From the NCBI GenBank assembly GCA_933228675.1, contig OW121743.1:111719468-111783467 (forward strand): DNA of 64,000 nucleotides. The letters are read 5' to 3'. Made by a program: the position numbers and the translations under genes. Shown in pieces: positions 35,291-47,304 of this stretch (positions within the stretch are counted from its first letter, which is position 1; each line of letters starts with the position of its first letter). Origin of the DNA: Stomorhina lunata (Eukaryota > Arthropoda > Insecta > Diptera > Rhiniidae). The notes under the pieces were generated by a model that did no database searches, was not told where the DNA came from, and saw only the letters and a program-made list of their open reading frames with translations.

Positions 35291-36382
35291 ATTTTTGTTA
35301 AAAAGATAAATATTTTTTAAAACCTCCTAAAAGTATATAACAAAAAATTTTCTTCGAAAACTCGTTATTTCGTGTCAAATAGTAGTGGGAAAATCTGCTA
35401 CCGATTTAAGAAACAAGTATTTTTCTAACAAATTTTAATGAAACCACTGTACATCTCTAAAAATATTTACCCATTTATATGCACTCAAACGATGCTTACT
35501 CTGCTATACTCAAAACCTTTAAGTAAAATAAATAAAAAACGACAAAATAGCGAAAAAATAGTTAAAGCAACCACAACAATTTTCATTAATACTCAACACC
35601 TGTTTGCAAAGCAATAAAAACTAACAAATTCACGCACAAACTTGCACTCGAACACCTTCTTCCTTCATTCGTCCTCCCTTGTTGCCATTGCTCGTAAATG
35701 CAATTTTTAATAATAACAAAAAAGAAGATGCTTTTCTAACTTTAACATTGTAACAAAATGTTTATAAAAGCAAATACTCGTACCATAAAAATCGACAGTT
35801 TCAACAACGGCATGTGTATTCGCATGTGATCCCTCCAAAGAGCAGTTGCATCAGCAAACGGCAGCGAGATGCAATAAAATTAACGAGGTGGGTGGTCTTC
35901 GGCATTTTTAGCTTTCGAAAAGGAATAAAACCGGGTGCTTTTAGCTTTTATTGCATACTGAGAAAATTAGAAGCAAGAAATGATGGGAATTTAGAGCAAA
36001 AGTTTAATAAAAGATAATTTGAATGAGTTTATGGGAAAAATGAGGAATGACACTTAAACGTTTTGGAATACATTGAGGTCAGCTTTATAAAGTGAATACA
36101 GAACAGACATTTAAGTAAAAGGTTAAACGTGAAGATGTTGAAAAATTTAAGTGATGAATTAGTTAGATTTGTAAGAATCCAAGATTGTAAGCGAAATTTT
36201 GTTAATTTTCATAAAATGTCTAACTGTATACTTTTAGGATGTTGTAAATAAATTTTATTTAAATTAAACAAAAAACCATACCCGTTAGTTAAAGCTAACT
36301 ACTCGATAGGTACCATGATCAATGCAAATCAACATTGTAACTTTGAGTTGAGACATTTACATATTATACTCAACTGTAATAG
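35291..36382. other. Unique AT-rich DNA
   Basis: Motif copies lie at about 35323-35343 and 36220-36240. The 67-codon frame at 35814-36017 (plus) lies in a locally GC-richer patch but shows no domain. No gene called. Confidence 0.5.
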
Positions 36383-36595
36383 GTTGACTTTTGAACATCC
36401 TAAAAATATGCAACACAATATTTGAAATATACTAAATTTAGATCACATTCGATGAATGAGTGGTATATTAGGAGTTTGAAAATAAATGAAACAAAATCTA
36501 AAATTTTAGTATGTTTTATCAATAACCTTCCAAATATAGGTAATAAAATCGGTTTGCGATATCTACATAACTTCGATTCTTAAGTGATATTGGTT
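36383..36595 (+). repeat. Duplicated ~210-bp segment P, copy 1
   Basis: Matches 43979-44210. Both start with ACTTTTGAACATCCTAAA followed by ATATGCAACACAAT, then ATCACATTCG, GGTAATAAAATC/GGCAATAAAATC, TTTGCGATATC and TTGATTCTTAA-type blocks, ending TGATATTGGT. It begins with a copy of the dispersed motif. Here it lies just upstream of the AGAAGCCGAAG module; at 43979 it lies just after the CGGCAAC module. Confidence 0.65.
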
Positions 36596-36665
36596 TGGAA
36601 ATAAGATTAAGATATTATTTGGAATGTGCAAATTTCGGAATCCCTTTTAATATTTTAATAACTTT

Positions 36666-36990
36666 TAAACAGGAGCCGAAGACTTTTTGCAATTTTCGTA
36701 AATATCATGACCACTAATGAAACTCGTGCAAATGAGTTTTAAAAGCATTCAGTTGGAATTTGGATGTTAGCATAGTTGGTTGGATATTGAAGAAAATACA
36801 AAAAAAAATACACAAGAAACAAAATCCGATTGATAGCAACAAAATACATGGTTCGAAAAAACAAAGAAATTTACTTTCGAACATTGTTGCTACGACAATA
36901 GTATTTTTGCAAACATTCTTTAAAATAAATGTAACTCAATTGGAAATATTTTTCGAAACAGAAATTTAGAATTTTAGGGTTTTACATTTT
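36666..36990 (+). mobile_element. 'AGAAGCCGAAG' module, copy 2
   Basis: Starts AGGAGCCGAAGACTTTTTGC, then TTTCGTAAATATCATGACCA, and ends near TTGGAAATATTTTTCGAAAC. It is about 320 bp and aligns along its length with 41036-41335, and in parts with 58-247 and 47305-47520. Satellite F1 begins within 40 bp of its end. The 69-codon frame across it is not conserved in the other copies. Confidence 0.7.
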
Positions 36991-37019
36991 TAAGATGAAA
37001 AATATTTTTTAGATACATA

Positions 37020-37940
37020 TTGTCTCTACAAACATTTTTTATAGAAAAATTTTTGATAAAAAATTTTTCTTTGGAAAATTTGTATAGAAAAATTTTCAAT
37101 ACAAATATTTTTCAAAAAATTTAAAATTTTTCTATAAAAATATTTTTTTTTTGTAAAAAAAAATTTCAAAAAAAAAATTTTATAAGACAAATTTTTTTAT
37201 AGAAGAAGTTTTGATACTAAAATTTTTTATAGAGAAATTTTTGATATAAAAATTTTTTTAAATTTTCTGTAGAAACATTTTTGATAGAAACATTTTTTAT
37301 AGAAACATTTTTGATAAAAAATTTTCTATAGATAAGTTTTTGATAAAAAAATTTTCTATAAAAAATTTTTTTTAGAAATTTTTTATCAAAAACTTTTCTA
37401 TGGGAAATTTTATTTATCAAAAAGAAAAGTTTTTGATAAAAAAATTTTTTTATCAAAAACTTTCCTATAAAAAATTTTGTTATCAAAAATTTTTCTATGG
37501 AAAATTTTTGTATCAAAAATTTTTCTATGGAAAATTTTTGTATCAAAAATTTTTCTATGGAAAATTTTTGTATCAAAAATTTTCCTATGGAAAATTTTTG
37601 TATCAAAAAGTTTTCTATAGAAAATTTTTGTATCAAAACTTTTTATAGAAAATTTTTTACCAAAAATTTTCTATGTAAAAATTTTTGATATAAGAATTAT
37701 TAGAAATTTTCTAAAGAAAAATTTTTGATAAAAAATTTTCTATAGAATAGTTTTCGATAAAAAAATTTTCTATAGAAAAGTTTTTGATATAAAAATTTTC
37801 TATAGAAAAGTTTTTGATAAAAAAATTTTCTATAGAAAAGTTTTTGATAAAAAAATTTTCTATAGAAAAGTTTTTGATAAAAAATTTTTCTATAACAAAT
37901 TTTTTCAAAAAATAACAATATTGTCGGGATGTAAATATTA
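37020..37940. repeat. Satellite array F1, first part, ~30-bp period
   Basis: Units mix TTGATAAAAA/CTATAG and its reverse complement, with an orientation switch near 37330-37400. The right-hand stretch 37490-37640 has a 30-bp period (CTATGG-A4-T5-G-TATC-A5-T5). The 30-bp period keeps ten-residue frames open on both strands; these are not genes. Confidence 0.85.
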
Positions 37941-38116
37941 TTTAAAAAGAAAGACTATTCGCATTTGATACCAAATCTGTTATTTTTATTTATTAATGTC
38001 GAGGAATTTTGGTTTCTCTGCAAAAAATTTTTGGCTTTTTATCAATAAATTGATCTGTTTCATTAATAAATAAATGTAACAGAGTTGGGATCAAATGCGA
38101 ATAGTCATTCTTTTTA
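37941..38116. mobile_element. Foldback MITE inserted in satellite F1
   Basis: TTTAAAAAGAAAGACTATTC then GCATTTGAT on the left is answered by ATCAAATGCGAATAGTCATT then CTTTTTAAA on the right. Complementarity continues inward through TTATTTATTAATG/CATTAATAAATAA. The interior holds TGTCGAGGAATTTTGGTTTC. No coding. It splits one array in two, so it is younger than the array. Confidence 0.75.
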
Positions 38117-38440
38117 AAAAATTTTTTGATAAAAAAATTTTCTATAAAAAATTTTTTGATAAAAAAAATTTTCTATAAAAATTTTTTATCAAAAAATTTT
38201 TTATAGAAAAAGTTTTGATACAAAATATTCTATAGAAAAAAAAAAAAATTTTTGATAAAAAAAATTTTCTATTGAAGAGATTTTGATAAAAAAAAATTTT
38301 GTAAAAAATTTTTGATAGAAAAATTTTCTATAAAAAAATTTTTGATAAAAAAAAATTTCTATGGAAAAACTTTTGATAAAAAACTTTTCTATAAAAAAAA
38401 TTTTCTATAAAAGAATTTTCTATAGAAAAATTTTTGATTA
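38117..38440. repeat. Satellite array F1, second part
   Basis: Continuation of the TTGATAAAA/CTATAG units after the MITE, irregular period, both orientations. Confidence 0.8.
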
Positions 38441-38477
38441 AAAAAAAAATTGACTAGAAAACTTTTTTGTTTTTAAA

Positions 38478-38600
38478 TACGAAAAAATACCTGTTTTAGT
38501 AAAAAGTTTTAAAAACGGCAACCCTGGCGACGATTTTTTTGTTCTGTTCTCTTTGAGCCGACCTCTGCTTTTAAACATAAGCATTTTTAAATCGCACTCG
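38478..38600 (+). mobile_element. 'CGGCAAC' module, copy 1
   Basis: TACCTGTTTTAGTAAAAAG, then AAAACGGCAACCCTGGCGAC, then TTTTTTTGTTCTGTTCTC, then TTTGAGCCGACCTCTGC. The same series occurs at 43905 (plus) and 46262 (minus), always at the opposite side of an F-type satellite from the AGAAGCCGAAG module. Origin unknown. Confidence 0.7.
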
Positions 38601-41035
38601 TAAATATAATTTGAGAGAATTAAGAAGTGTTGCATACTTAAGGGCCATTATTTGTTTTTCTTGGATATGATCATAGCTTTTTTATTTGAGATTCGTTTAA
38701 TAACTGATCAAATAAAAATATACAGATATAAAATCAGGCTTACGAAAATTATACAAAAAGTGTTGCATACATTAGAGCGTTTAAGTATAACTCTTTAAAA
38801 TACGAAATGATAAATGAAATATTATATCTATATATTTAATGATGTAAATTAACTATATAAATTTAAATGTCAAGAACTGGTGTATACTTTAAGGGATTTT
38901 GACTTAAGCTTTGAAATGTTCAAGTTCTTGGAAATATGTGTTGCATGCTTTAAGGCTTTATTGAGTATTTTGTATACATAACAATTAAGTGTTCAAATTT
39001 TAGTTATGATCTTTGAAATGCAAAATTCTCCTTCAGGGCTACGGATAACATTTTTTTTTTAATTTCTTATTAAAGCAATTTTTGCAATATTTTATTTTCT
39101 AGCATTTCTGCAACATTTCATTATTGAACATTTTCCAGATAAAATATTTTCTTAGTGTGGCTTATGAGCTAAAATAAAACACATGGCTCCGCATAGAAGA
39201 AAAAGAAAAATTATTGTCTAAAAGTGCGAAACAAAAAGGTCATAAATACTCCTTAGTGTTTTGTTAGTTATTAATAAAACACGTGCAAATTCCTTACATA
39301 AGCAAGAAAAAATATAAAGTATAAAATATTTTCTATTTAGTTTTAGTTTTTTTCCTTACAAAGTATTTTTTCTACTTCCTGTTATTGGACAGTACGTAAG
39401 ACCGTCCGTCGTCGTCCTGCATGAGTCTTAACAAATGACTTCCACTGGGGGTGCTAAAACAGTACAACCATATTGCAATAAAAATTATTACATTTAAAAC
39501 AAAATGCTTTGGTATAGTATTGGGAAATGGAGAAAATTGTGTAACACAAAAAATACATACAGTAATGGAAATAAAGTGCGAATAAATTGCTGGTGTTGGA
39601 AGGAAAAAGTTTTGAGTTTTTCTAAAATTAAAATTTATGTTAAAAAAGTAATTACATTTCACTTGGGGTAAAATAAATTTAATAAATGAATTTTATATGT
39701 TTAGAAAGTAATTAGATTGGTATTAAATTTGGGAAATTCCTAGGAATATTTTACTGCATCGATAACGGTAAAAACTTTATTTTAGGTGTTTCTTAGTTCT
39801 AGTGAATTTGAAATTATTAAATTTATATTCTTTTGAAATAGAGAAAATCCCCAAAATACTCTGTTTATATATAAATGCAATTTTACACCAGGCAACACAA
39901 TTTAATAGTGCTATAAAAGTGTCAGTGGCTGAATATAGTCACTCGAAATACAAAACGTCACTTATTAAAATTGTGTTGCATATTTTTAGGAGAACCAACA
40001 AAATATTTTTTTTTTATAAAATAAATAAATTTTCCTTCTTCACCAATTATTTAAAGAAATATATAATTTCGTTGAGATCATATATGAAGAACTATATTTT
40101 TAACTTAAAGTAAAACAATTGTATTGAATATTTTCTGGAACTCCTTAAGAGAAACAATACCAATTGTCTAAAATATCTTAGCCTAGATTTCTTCAAAATG
40201 CTCTAATATGACCCTACAACAAACGATTTTGCAGCTCCATATTTCTAATTCCAGGAGTTCTTCAAAATATTTATTTAAAACTTATTTTTTCCTAGAACGT
40301 GTTAATGTCTATTCTCATATAATATTGCTTTGTATTCCTCTTATTTCATCTCCATAAATTTTTCAAATCTATTTCTATTTTCATTTGAAATATACTTTTC
40401 ATTTTATAAAGAATTTTTCTTTTTTCCAACTTAAAGAATTTCACTTTGAAACTTAAGTTTTTTTTTTTGTTGTTTTCATTTGTTCTTCTTTATTCCGAAT
40501 TGGTATGATCAAATGCATACATTCATTTTAGACTTGTACAAATATTTGTCTCTAAAGAGTGTTTGAAAAGCAAAAAAAAAAGTAAAAAAAACTCATAAGA
40601 AATGTTAAAGTATAACAAGGATTTCCCATACTGACAGGTAGAAAATGTTTTGAACATCTGAGGCTATTAACAGACCATGTGCACCACAACAAGAGTTCAG
40701 CCATCTTTTAGTTGTTGAAGGAAAATGGTTGGAAAATATAGATAAAATGAAAAACGTGCGTCACAAAACTTTGTTTGGAGTCATTGATAAGTTATATGGG
40801 AAAGATAGAGTTTAGAAGGACACAAATTCCAAAAAGTGTTAGTCAAATCAAAAAAAAGTTTAAAGTAATCATAATTGGGTAATATCAATTCATTCAATTG
40901 CTCTTCCTATCTTATTTATATGATTAGATGTCTCGAAACATCTTGACTCAAGTTAATCATAATTTGTTCATGCCATAATCATAGTTTCACTTAATCATAG
41001 CTTTCCATACCAGACGTTTATATGATCACATCCAT
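38601..41035. other. Unique AT-rich DNA with clustered motif copies
   Basis: Dispersed-motif copies lie at 38627-38646, about 38760-38778, 38880-38896, 38938-38957 and 39973-39992. The frames 39372-39662 (minus, 96 codons) and 39802-40113 (plus, 103 codons) show no recognisable domain and no splice or promoter context. I do not call them genes. Confidence 0.5.
39973..39992 (+). repeat. Dispersed 20-bp motif copy
   Basis: GTGTTGCATATTTTTAGGAG in unique DNA, one mismatch from the reverse consensus in its core. Confidence 0.65.
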
Positions 41036-41335
41036 TTAGATCAGGAGTAGGCAGCCCATACTACCAGAAGCCGAAGATTTTTGTAGCTTTCGCAAATATC
41101 ACGATCATTAATGAAACCCATGAAAATATGTATAAAAAGCATGCAGTCGAGACTTGGATGTAAGCAAAGTCGGTTGGTGCCACTTTGCTAAAGAAAAAAC
41201 ATAAACAAAATATGCAAGTAACAAAATCAAATTTATACCAACAAAATATACACTACAAATTATTTTTATAAATGTAACCGAATTAGAAATATTTTTCGAA
41301 GCAAAAATAAATTCCAATATTAAACAATTTAAATT
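41036..41335 (+). mobile_element. 'AGAAGCCGAAG' module, copy 3
   Basis: Fullest outer end: AGGAGTAGGCAGCCCATACT, then ACCAGAAGCCGAAG, then TCGCAAATATCACGATCATT, ending TAGAAATATTTTTCGAAGCA. The large satellite F2 starts directly after it. The outer GTAGGCAGCC is shared with the copy at 58-247, which fixes the module boundary. Confidence 0.72.
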
Positions 41336-41339
41336 TTTT

Positions 41340-43815
41340 TTTACAGAAAAATTTTCGATAAAAAAATTTTTCTATAGATTCTATAGAATTTTCGATAATA
41401 AAATTTTTCTATAGAAAAAAATTTTTGAAAATAAAATTTTTCTATAGAAAAAAATTTTCGATAAAAAAATTTTTTTATAGAAAAAAATTTTCGATAAAAA
41501 AAATTTTCTTTAGAAAAAAATGTTCGATAAAAAAATTTTTCTATAGAAAAATTTTCGATAATAAAATTTTTCTATGGAAAAAATTTTCGGTAATAAAATT
41601 TTTCTATAGAAAAAAAATTTCGATAAAAAAATTTTTCTATACAAAAATGTTCGATAAAAAAATTTTTCTATAGAAAAATGTTCGATAAAAAAATTTTTCT
41701 AAAGACACATGTTCGATAAAAAAAATTTTTGATAAAAAAATTTTTCTATAGAAAAATTTTTTTATCGAAAAAAAAAAAAAAATTTTTGATAAAAATTTTT
41801 TTCTATTGAAAAATTTTAGATAAAAAATTTTCTCTATAGAAAAAGATTTTCGATAAAAAAATTTTTCTATAGAAAAATTTTCGATAAAAAAATTTTTCTA
41901 TAGAAAAATTTTCGATAAAAAAATTTTTCTATAGAAAAATTTTCGATAAAAAAATTTTTCTATAGAAAAATTTTCGATAAAAAAATTTTTCTATAGAAAA
42001 ATTTTCGATAAAAAAATTTTTCTATAGAAAAATTTTCGATAAAAAAATTTTTCTATAGAAAAATTTTCGATAAAAAAAATTTTCTGTAGAAAAATTTTCG
42101 ATAAGAAAATTTTTCTATAGAAAAATTTTCGATAAAAAAATTTTTCTATAGAAAAATTTTCGATAAAAAAATTTTTCTATAGAAAAATTTTCGATAAAAA
42201 AATTTTTCTATAGAAAAATTTTCGATAAAAAAATTTTTCTATAGAAAAATTTTCGATAAAAAAATTTTTCTATAGAAAAATTTTCGATAAAAAAATTTTT
42301 CTATAGAAAAATTTTCGATAAAAAAATTTTTCTATAGAAAAAGTTTCCATAAAAAAATTTTTCTATAGAAAAATTTTCGATAAAAAAATTTTTCTATAGA
42401 AAAATTTTCGATAAAAAAATTTTTCTATAGAAAAATTTTCGATAAAAAAATTTTTCTATAGAAAAATTTTCGATAAAAAAATGTTTCTATAGAAAAATTT
42501 TCGATAAAAAAATGTTTCTATAGAAAAATTTTCGATAAAAAAATGTTTCTATAGAAAAATTTTCGATAAAAAAATGTTTCTATAGAAAAATTTTCGATAA
42601 AAAAATGTTTCTATAGAAAAATTTTCGATAAAAAAATTTTTCTATAGAAAAATTTTCGATAAAAAAATTTTTCTATAGAAAAATTTTCGATAAAAAAATT
42701 TTTCTATAGAAAAATTTTCGATAAAAAAATTTTTCTATAGAAAAATTTTCGATAAAAAAATTTTTCTATAGAAAAATTTTCGATAAAAAAATTTTTCTAT
42801 AGAAAAATTTTCGATAAAAAAATTTTTCTATAGAAAAATTTTCGATAAAAAAATTTTTCTATAGAAAAATTTTCGATAAAAAAATTTTTCTATAGAAAAA
42901 TTTTCGATAAAAAAATTTTTCTATAGAAAAATTTTCGATAAAAAAATTTTTCTATAGAAAAATTTTCGATAAAAAAATTTTTCTATAGAAAAATTTTCGA
43001 TAAAAAAATTTTTCTATAGAAAAATTTTCGATAAAAAAATTTTTCTATAGAAAAATTTTCGATAAAAAAATTTTTCTATAGAAAAATTTTCGATAAAAAA
43101 ATTTTTCTATAGAAAAATTTTCGATAAAAAAATTTTTCTATAGAAAAATTTTCGATAAAAAAATTTTTCTATAGAAAAATTTTCGATAAAAAAATTTTTC
43201 TATAGAAAAATTTTCGATAAAAAAATTTTTCTATAGAAAAATTTTCGATAAAAAAATTTTTCTATAGAAAAATTTTCGATAAAAAAATTTTTCTATAGAA
43301 AAATTTTCGATAAAAAAATTTTTCTATAGAAAAATTTTCGATAAAAAAATTTTTCTATAGAAAAATTTTCGATAAAAAAATTTTTCTATAGAAAAATTTT
43401 CGATAAAAAAATTTTTCTATAGAAAAATTTTCGATAAAAAAATTTTTCTATAGAAAAATTTTCGATAAAAAAATTTTTCTATAGAAAAATTTTCGATAAA
43501 AAAATTTTTCTATAGAAAAATTTTCGATAAAAAAATTTTTCTATAGAAAAATTTTCGATAAAAAAATTTTTCTATAGAAAAATTTTCGATAAAAAAATTT
43601 TTCTATAGAAAAATTTTCGATAAAAAAATTTTTCTATAAAAAAATTTTCGATAAAAAAATTTTTCTATAGAAATATTTTCGATAAAAAAAATTTTTCTAT
43701 AGAAAAATTTTCGAAAAAAATATTTTTCTGTAGAAATATTTTCAATAAAATATTTATACAGAAAACTTTTTGATTGAAAAATTTCTATAGAAAAATTTTA
43801 AATAAACAAAAGTTT
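41340..43815 (+). repeat. Satellite array F2, 31-bp period, highly homogenised
   Basis: Unit A5-T4-CGAT-A7-T5-CTATAG, 31 bp. About 58 almost identical units lie in 41870-43660, with degenerate margins on both sides. Five consecutive units (42478-42620) share a T-to-G change (ATGTTTCTATAG), a clear local amplification of one variant. It is flanked by the AGAAGCCGAAG module on the left and the CGGCAAC module on the right. Confidence 0.95.
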
Positions 43816-43904
43816 TTTGAGAACAATTTTCGATAAAAAAAATGTTTGTGACCAATTTTTGGTAAAACAATTTTTTAATAGAACAATTTTTGATAAAAAA
43901 GCAT

Positions 43905-43975
43905 ATATAAAAAACGGCAACTCTGCCTACGATTTTTTGGTTCTGTTCTCTTTGTGCCGACCTGTGTTTATAAGT
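43905..43975 (+). mobile_element. 'CGGCAAC' module, copy 2
   Basis: AAACGGCAACTCTGCCTACG, ATTTTTTGGTTCTGTTCTC and TTTGTGCCGACCTGTGTT, matching 38478-38600 and the reverse of 46262-46345. It is directly followed by segment P copy 2. Confidence 0.7.
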
Positions 43976-43978
43976 AAT

Positions 43979-44210
43979 AGTTTAACTTTTGAACATCCTA
44001 AACATATGCAACACAATCTTTGAAATGTAATTTTTATCACATTCGGTCACCAGAAAGAATTAGGAAACAATATTTCGCAGTATAACAATATATCTGTAGT
44101 ATATTTTGAGGAGTTCGGAAAAAAATAAAATTTATCTATAACCCCCCTTAAAATAGGCAATAAAATCTTTTTGCGATATCTTGATAATTTTGATTCTTAA
44201 CTGATATTGG
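43979..44210 (+). repeat. Duplicated segment P, copy 2
   Basis: Diverged counterpart of 36383-36595 in the same orientation, starting with the motif CATCCTAAACATATGCAACA. Its position after, rather than before, the satellite-bearing modules implies rearrangement or a former tandem arrangement of the composite. Confidence 0.6.
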
Positions 44211-45534
44211 TAATTTTTTTGGTAGTTTGCGCTAAATACTTTAAGTTTTTCATCGATATAGAATGACACCCAAATAATTGTAAGTGAAAAATTCATAACA
44301 CTAAAACTTAATACTTTTAGTAAAAATGGAATATTTTAAATGTTTAAAAGCTTTTTGCACAGGTGCTAAAAAAGACCCCTAACAATTTGTTTTACCATTA
44401 TTCTGTCGGCTTCTGTTGCCAGAATAATTAAAACTTCTTTAAATGTTTTTATTTCATTTCTGTGATATAAAAGCTTTCATGGAAGCTAAAACAACCTTAA
44501 GCAACTGCTAAAATTCCTTTTGCTTTTAGCATGAATATCGTTTTTTTCTTTCATTCTGCTCTGTTTTTGATGCCTCCTCAAACGAAGTAAAAAACATGAT
44601 TTTATCGCAAAAAGGAAACATTTCAATTTCTTGCTAAATATTCAAGAACAAAAAGTTTATAGCAAAATCTTGTTGCTTTTCGTATGTTGCTTTGCTGGTG
44701 GCCAAGAAGAGCCTACAAACCAAAAAAGGAAAAAAAAAAACAAAATGGAAATGTGTAAATAACAAAAAACTAGGTTAAGGTAACATTTCCTCTCTAACTG
44801 TTGGCTTGGCTTTTAAAGGCCGGTAGTTGAAGGTAGGAAAAATAGGAGTCATTCGTAACAACCCTGAACACTTTGAAATATTAAAATCTAAATTATTTTA
44901 AACGTGCTGGGAGAAGAAGGAGTTTTAGAAATGTTTTTTTCGTTTTTTAATAAATAAAAAAGAAGATACGCTGTTTTTCTTATTTATTTAAGTGATTTCA
45001 ATGTGAGAAAATGAATATAAAATAAACTTAAGTCATGACTTGAAGGTTGATGTTTGATTAAAATATGAAAAGAGAGTTTAAGATCATGTTTAAGAAGAAA
45101 ACAGAAAAAAACAGGTGAAGGTGGGCTTCAAACATTGTTGTTTAACCTTGATTCGATCAGCTACATACGTCAAAGTTAGATAGGAATGTTTAGTTCAAAA
45201 ACTATAAAATTTTAGTGTATATTTTAAGGCTTTTCAAATATTTTATGTTTTAAGATAATGTAAACTTTGGCTGTATTATTAGGACAATTAATAACTAAAA
45301 TGAACTCAGTGACTTTATGTATTTTAATATAAAAAAGTTTTTAGTATCTTTATTTTCATTTAATTCCTTAAAATATGCCACACATTTTTTAAAAATTTTA
45401 TTCAACGAATTTTGGTACCGGATGAAAAGTATGTACACAAAAATCTTTTACACCATAAATCTTATTTTTATTCTAACAAATTTAAGTTTATTCTAAAAAA
45501 TGTAAGTTTCATAAAAAACTTGGAAAATCGACTA
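44211..45534. other. Unique AT-rich DNA
   Basis: No gene. A short imperfect hairpin (TTATTCTG...CAGAATAA) lies at about 44388-44420. Motif copies are near 45215 and 45365. The 97-codon frame at 45412-45705 runs into the adjacent palindrome and is not supported. Confidence 0.5.
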
Positions 45535-46198
45535 CACAGGCCTACAAATATTGGGGTCATGGAAGTTGTTGGAAAATGGAGGGTCATTTCCGAAGTAATT
45601 TTTTCCGTAGAATCCGAATCCGGGGTCCGAATTGCTCTATCACGTCAGGATTTTGAGATATTTGAGGTTTTTTACCCAAAAAATGGCGTTTTTGGCTACT
45701 TTTGAGGTTATGTACAGAAGAGACAAAATTTTTTGGGAGTTTTTTTTTAGTTGCATCTTATAGCACTACTCTTCCTCTTTAATTTAAGAGTCGCAGAGTT
45801 CAATTACGATTTTTCTACACCAAGTTACGTCAATTTGAAATTACGAGATATGTCCTATTAATTGCATGACCATTTGCATTGAATACGGGACTCCCGCTCG
45901 TAATTTCAAATTGACGTAACTTGGTGTAGAAAAATCGTAATTGAACTCTGCGACTCTTAAATTAAAGAGGAAGAGTAGTGCTATAAGATGCAACTAAAAA
46001 AAAACTCCCAAAAAATTTTGTCTCTTCTGTACATAACCTCAAAAGTAGCCAAAAACGCCATTTTTTGGGTAAAAAACCTCAAATATCTCAAAATCCTGAC
46101 GTGATAGAGCAATTCGGACCCCGGATTCGGATTCTACGCAAAAAATTACTTCGGAAATGACCCTCCACTTTTTGACAACAAAACCATGTTGGCCTGTG
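45535..46198. mobile_element. Giant young foldback (two ~300-bp arms)
   Basis: The left arm ends at 45847 and the right arm begins at 45897, around a 49-base loop. The inner ~285 bp of the arms (from GGAGGGTCATTTCCGAAGTA inwards) show a single mismatch by eye. The outermost ~40 bp are diverged and unequal. Arms contain GGGGTCCGAATTGCTCTATC, TGGCGTTTTTGGCTACTTTT and CAAGTTACGTCAATTTG. No conserved coding, and target duplications are not obvious. Near-identity implies a recent origin or gene conversion between arms. Family unknown. Confidence 0.85.
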
Positions 46199-46249
46199 CT
46201 ATTTACCATGATTTTGAGTTTTTAATTAAGAATTAAAATTTTACCAAGG

Positions 46250-46345
46250 TTTAAAATTTGTGCTAAAGGTCATAACCGGAGGTCGGCACAAATAGAACAG
46301 AACAAAAAAATCGTGGGTAGAGTAGCCGTTTTTAACAAAAATAGG
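46250..46345 (-). mobile_element. 'CGGCAAC' module, copy 3
   Basis: Reverse complement of the copies at 38478 and 43905: GGAGGTCGGCACAAATAGAA, then CAGAACAAAAAAATCGTGGG, then AGTAGCCGTTTTTAAC. It lies just outside the right arm of the giant foldback and just before satellite F3. Confidence 0.7.
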
Positions 46346-46384
46346 TATTTTTTTCAAAGATCAATAATGTTTTAAAAAAAAAAA

Positions 46385-47280
46385 TTCCACTCCATTTTTT
46401 AAATATTTATTTCAAAAATTTTCTATGGAACATTTTTCTATAGAAAATTTTTTTATCAAAAATTTTTCTATAAAAAATTTTTGATAAAAAAAATTTCTAT
46501 AGAAACATTTTTGATAAAAAAATTTTCTATAAAAAAATATATTTTTTTTAATTTTTTCTAAAGAAAATTTTTCGATAAAAATATTTTTCTATAGAAAAAT
46601 TTTTGATAAAAAAATTCTCTATAGAAAATTTTTTGATAAAAAAAATTTCTGTAGAAAAATTTGATAAAAAAAAAATTTTTTCTACAGAAAATTTTTCTAC
46701 ACCAAAATATTTCTATCGAAAATTTTTCTATAGAAAAATATTTTTCTATTTTCTTTAGAAAAAATTTAAAAAAATATATTTTTTTATAGAAAATATTTTT
46801 ATCAAAAATTTTTCTATAGAAATTTTTTTTTATCAAAAATTTTTCTATAGAAAATTTTTTTGTCAAAAATTTTTCTGTACAAAATTTTTTATCAAAAATT
46901 TTTCTATACAAAATTTTATTATCAAAATTTTTCTACAGACAATTTTTTTATAAAAAATTTTAAGAAAATTTTTCTACAACAAAATATTTTTATTAAAAAT
47001 TTTTCTATACAAAACATTTTTATCGAAAATTTTTCTACAGAAAAAAATTTATACAGAAAAATTTTCTTTTGAGAAAAATTTTTATAACAAATTTATATAA
47101 ATTTTTTTTTTTTTTATTTTTAGATAGAAACAAAAAATTTTTATTCAAAATTTTTACAGAAAAATATTTTTTATTGCAAACAGTTCTATAAAAAATTTTT
47201 ATCGAAAAATTTTTCAAATTTTCCAAATGTTTGTATAAAAAAATGTATCGAAGATATTTAAAAAATATTTTTTATTTATA
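46385..47280 (-). repeat. Satellite array F3
   Basis: Irregular CTATAG/TATCAAAA units of about 28-31 bp, more degenerate than F2. Enclosed by the CGGCAAC module on its left and the AGAAGCCGAAG module on its right, so the whole composite is inverted relative to 36666-38600 and 41036-43975. Confidence 0.85.
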
Positions 47281-47304
47281 AAGTATAAAAACCTAAAAAA
47301 AGTG

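Noticed and set aside
37217..37918. Several repetitive frames rich in F, K, I and N on both strands
   Set aside because: They arise from 30-bp units of satellite F1 and are mutually overlapping.
39372..40113. 96- and 103-codon frames in unique DNA
   Set aside because: No recognisable domain, no supporting context, and overlap with dispersed-motif copies. Compatible with chance.
41340..43815. Curved-DNA or matrix-attachment function of phased A-tracts
   Set aside because: A-tract centres are 15-16 bp apart, about 1.5 turns, so they would not add up to net curvature. No direct evidence for attachment.
45412..45705. 97-codon frame overlapping the giant palindrome
   Set aside because: It ends inside one arm. 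The other arm gives no matching coding signal and no domain is visible.
46558..47226. Repetitive frames in satellite F3, including a 117-codon one
   Set aside because: Low-complexity translation of A/T satellite units. No start context, no conservation between arrays.
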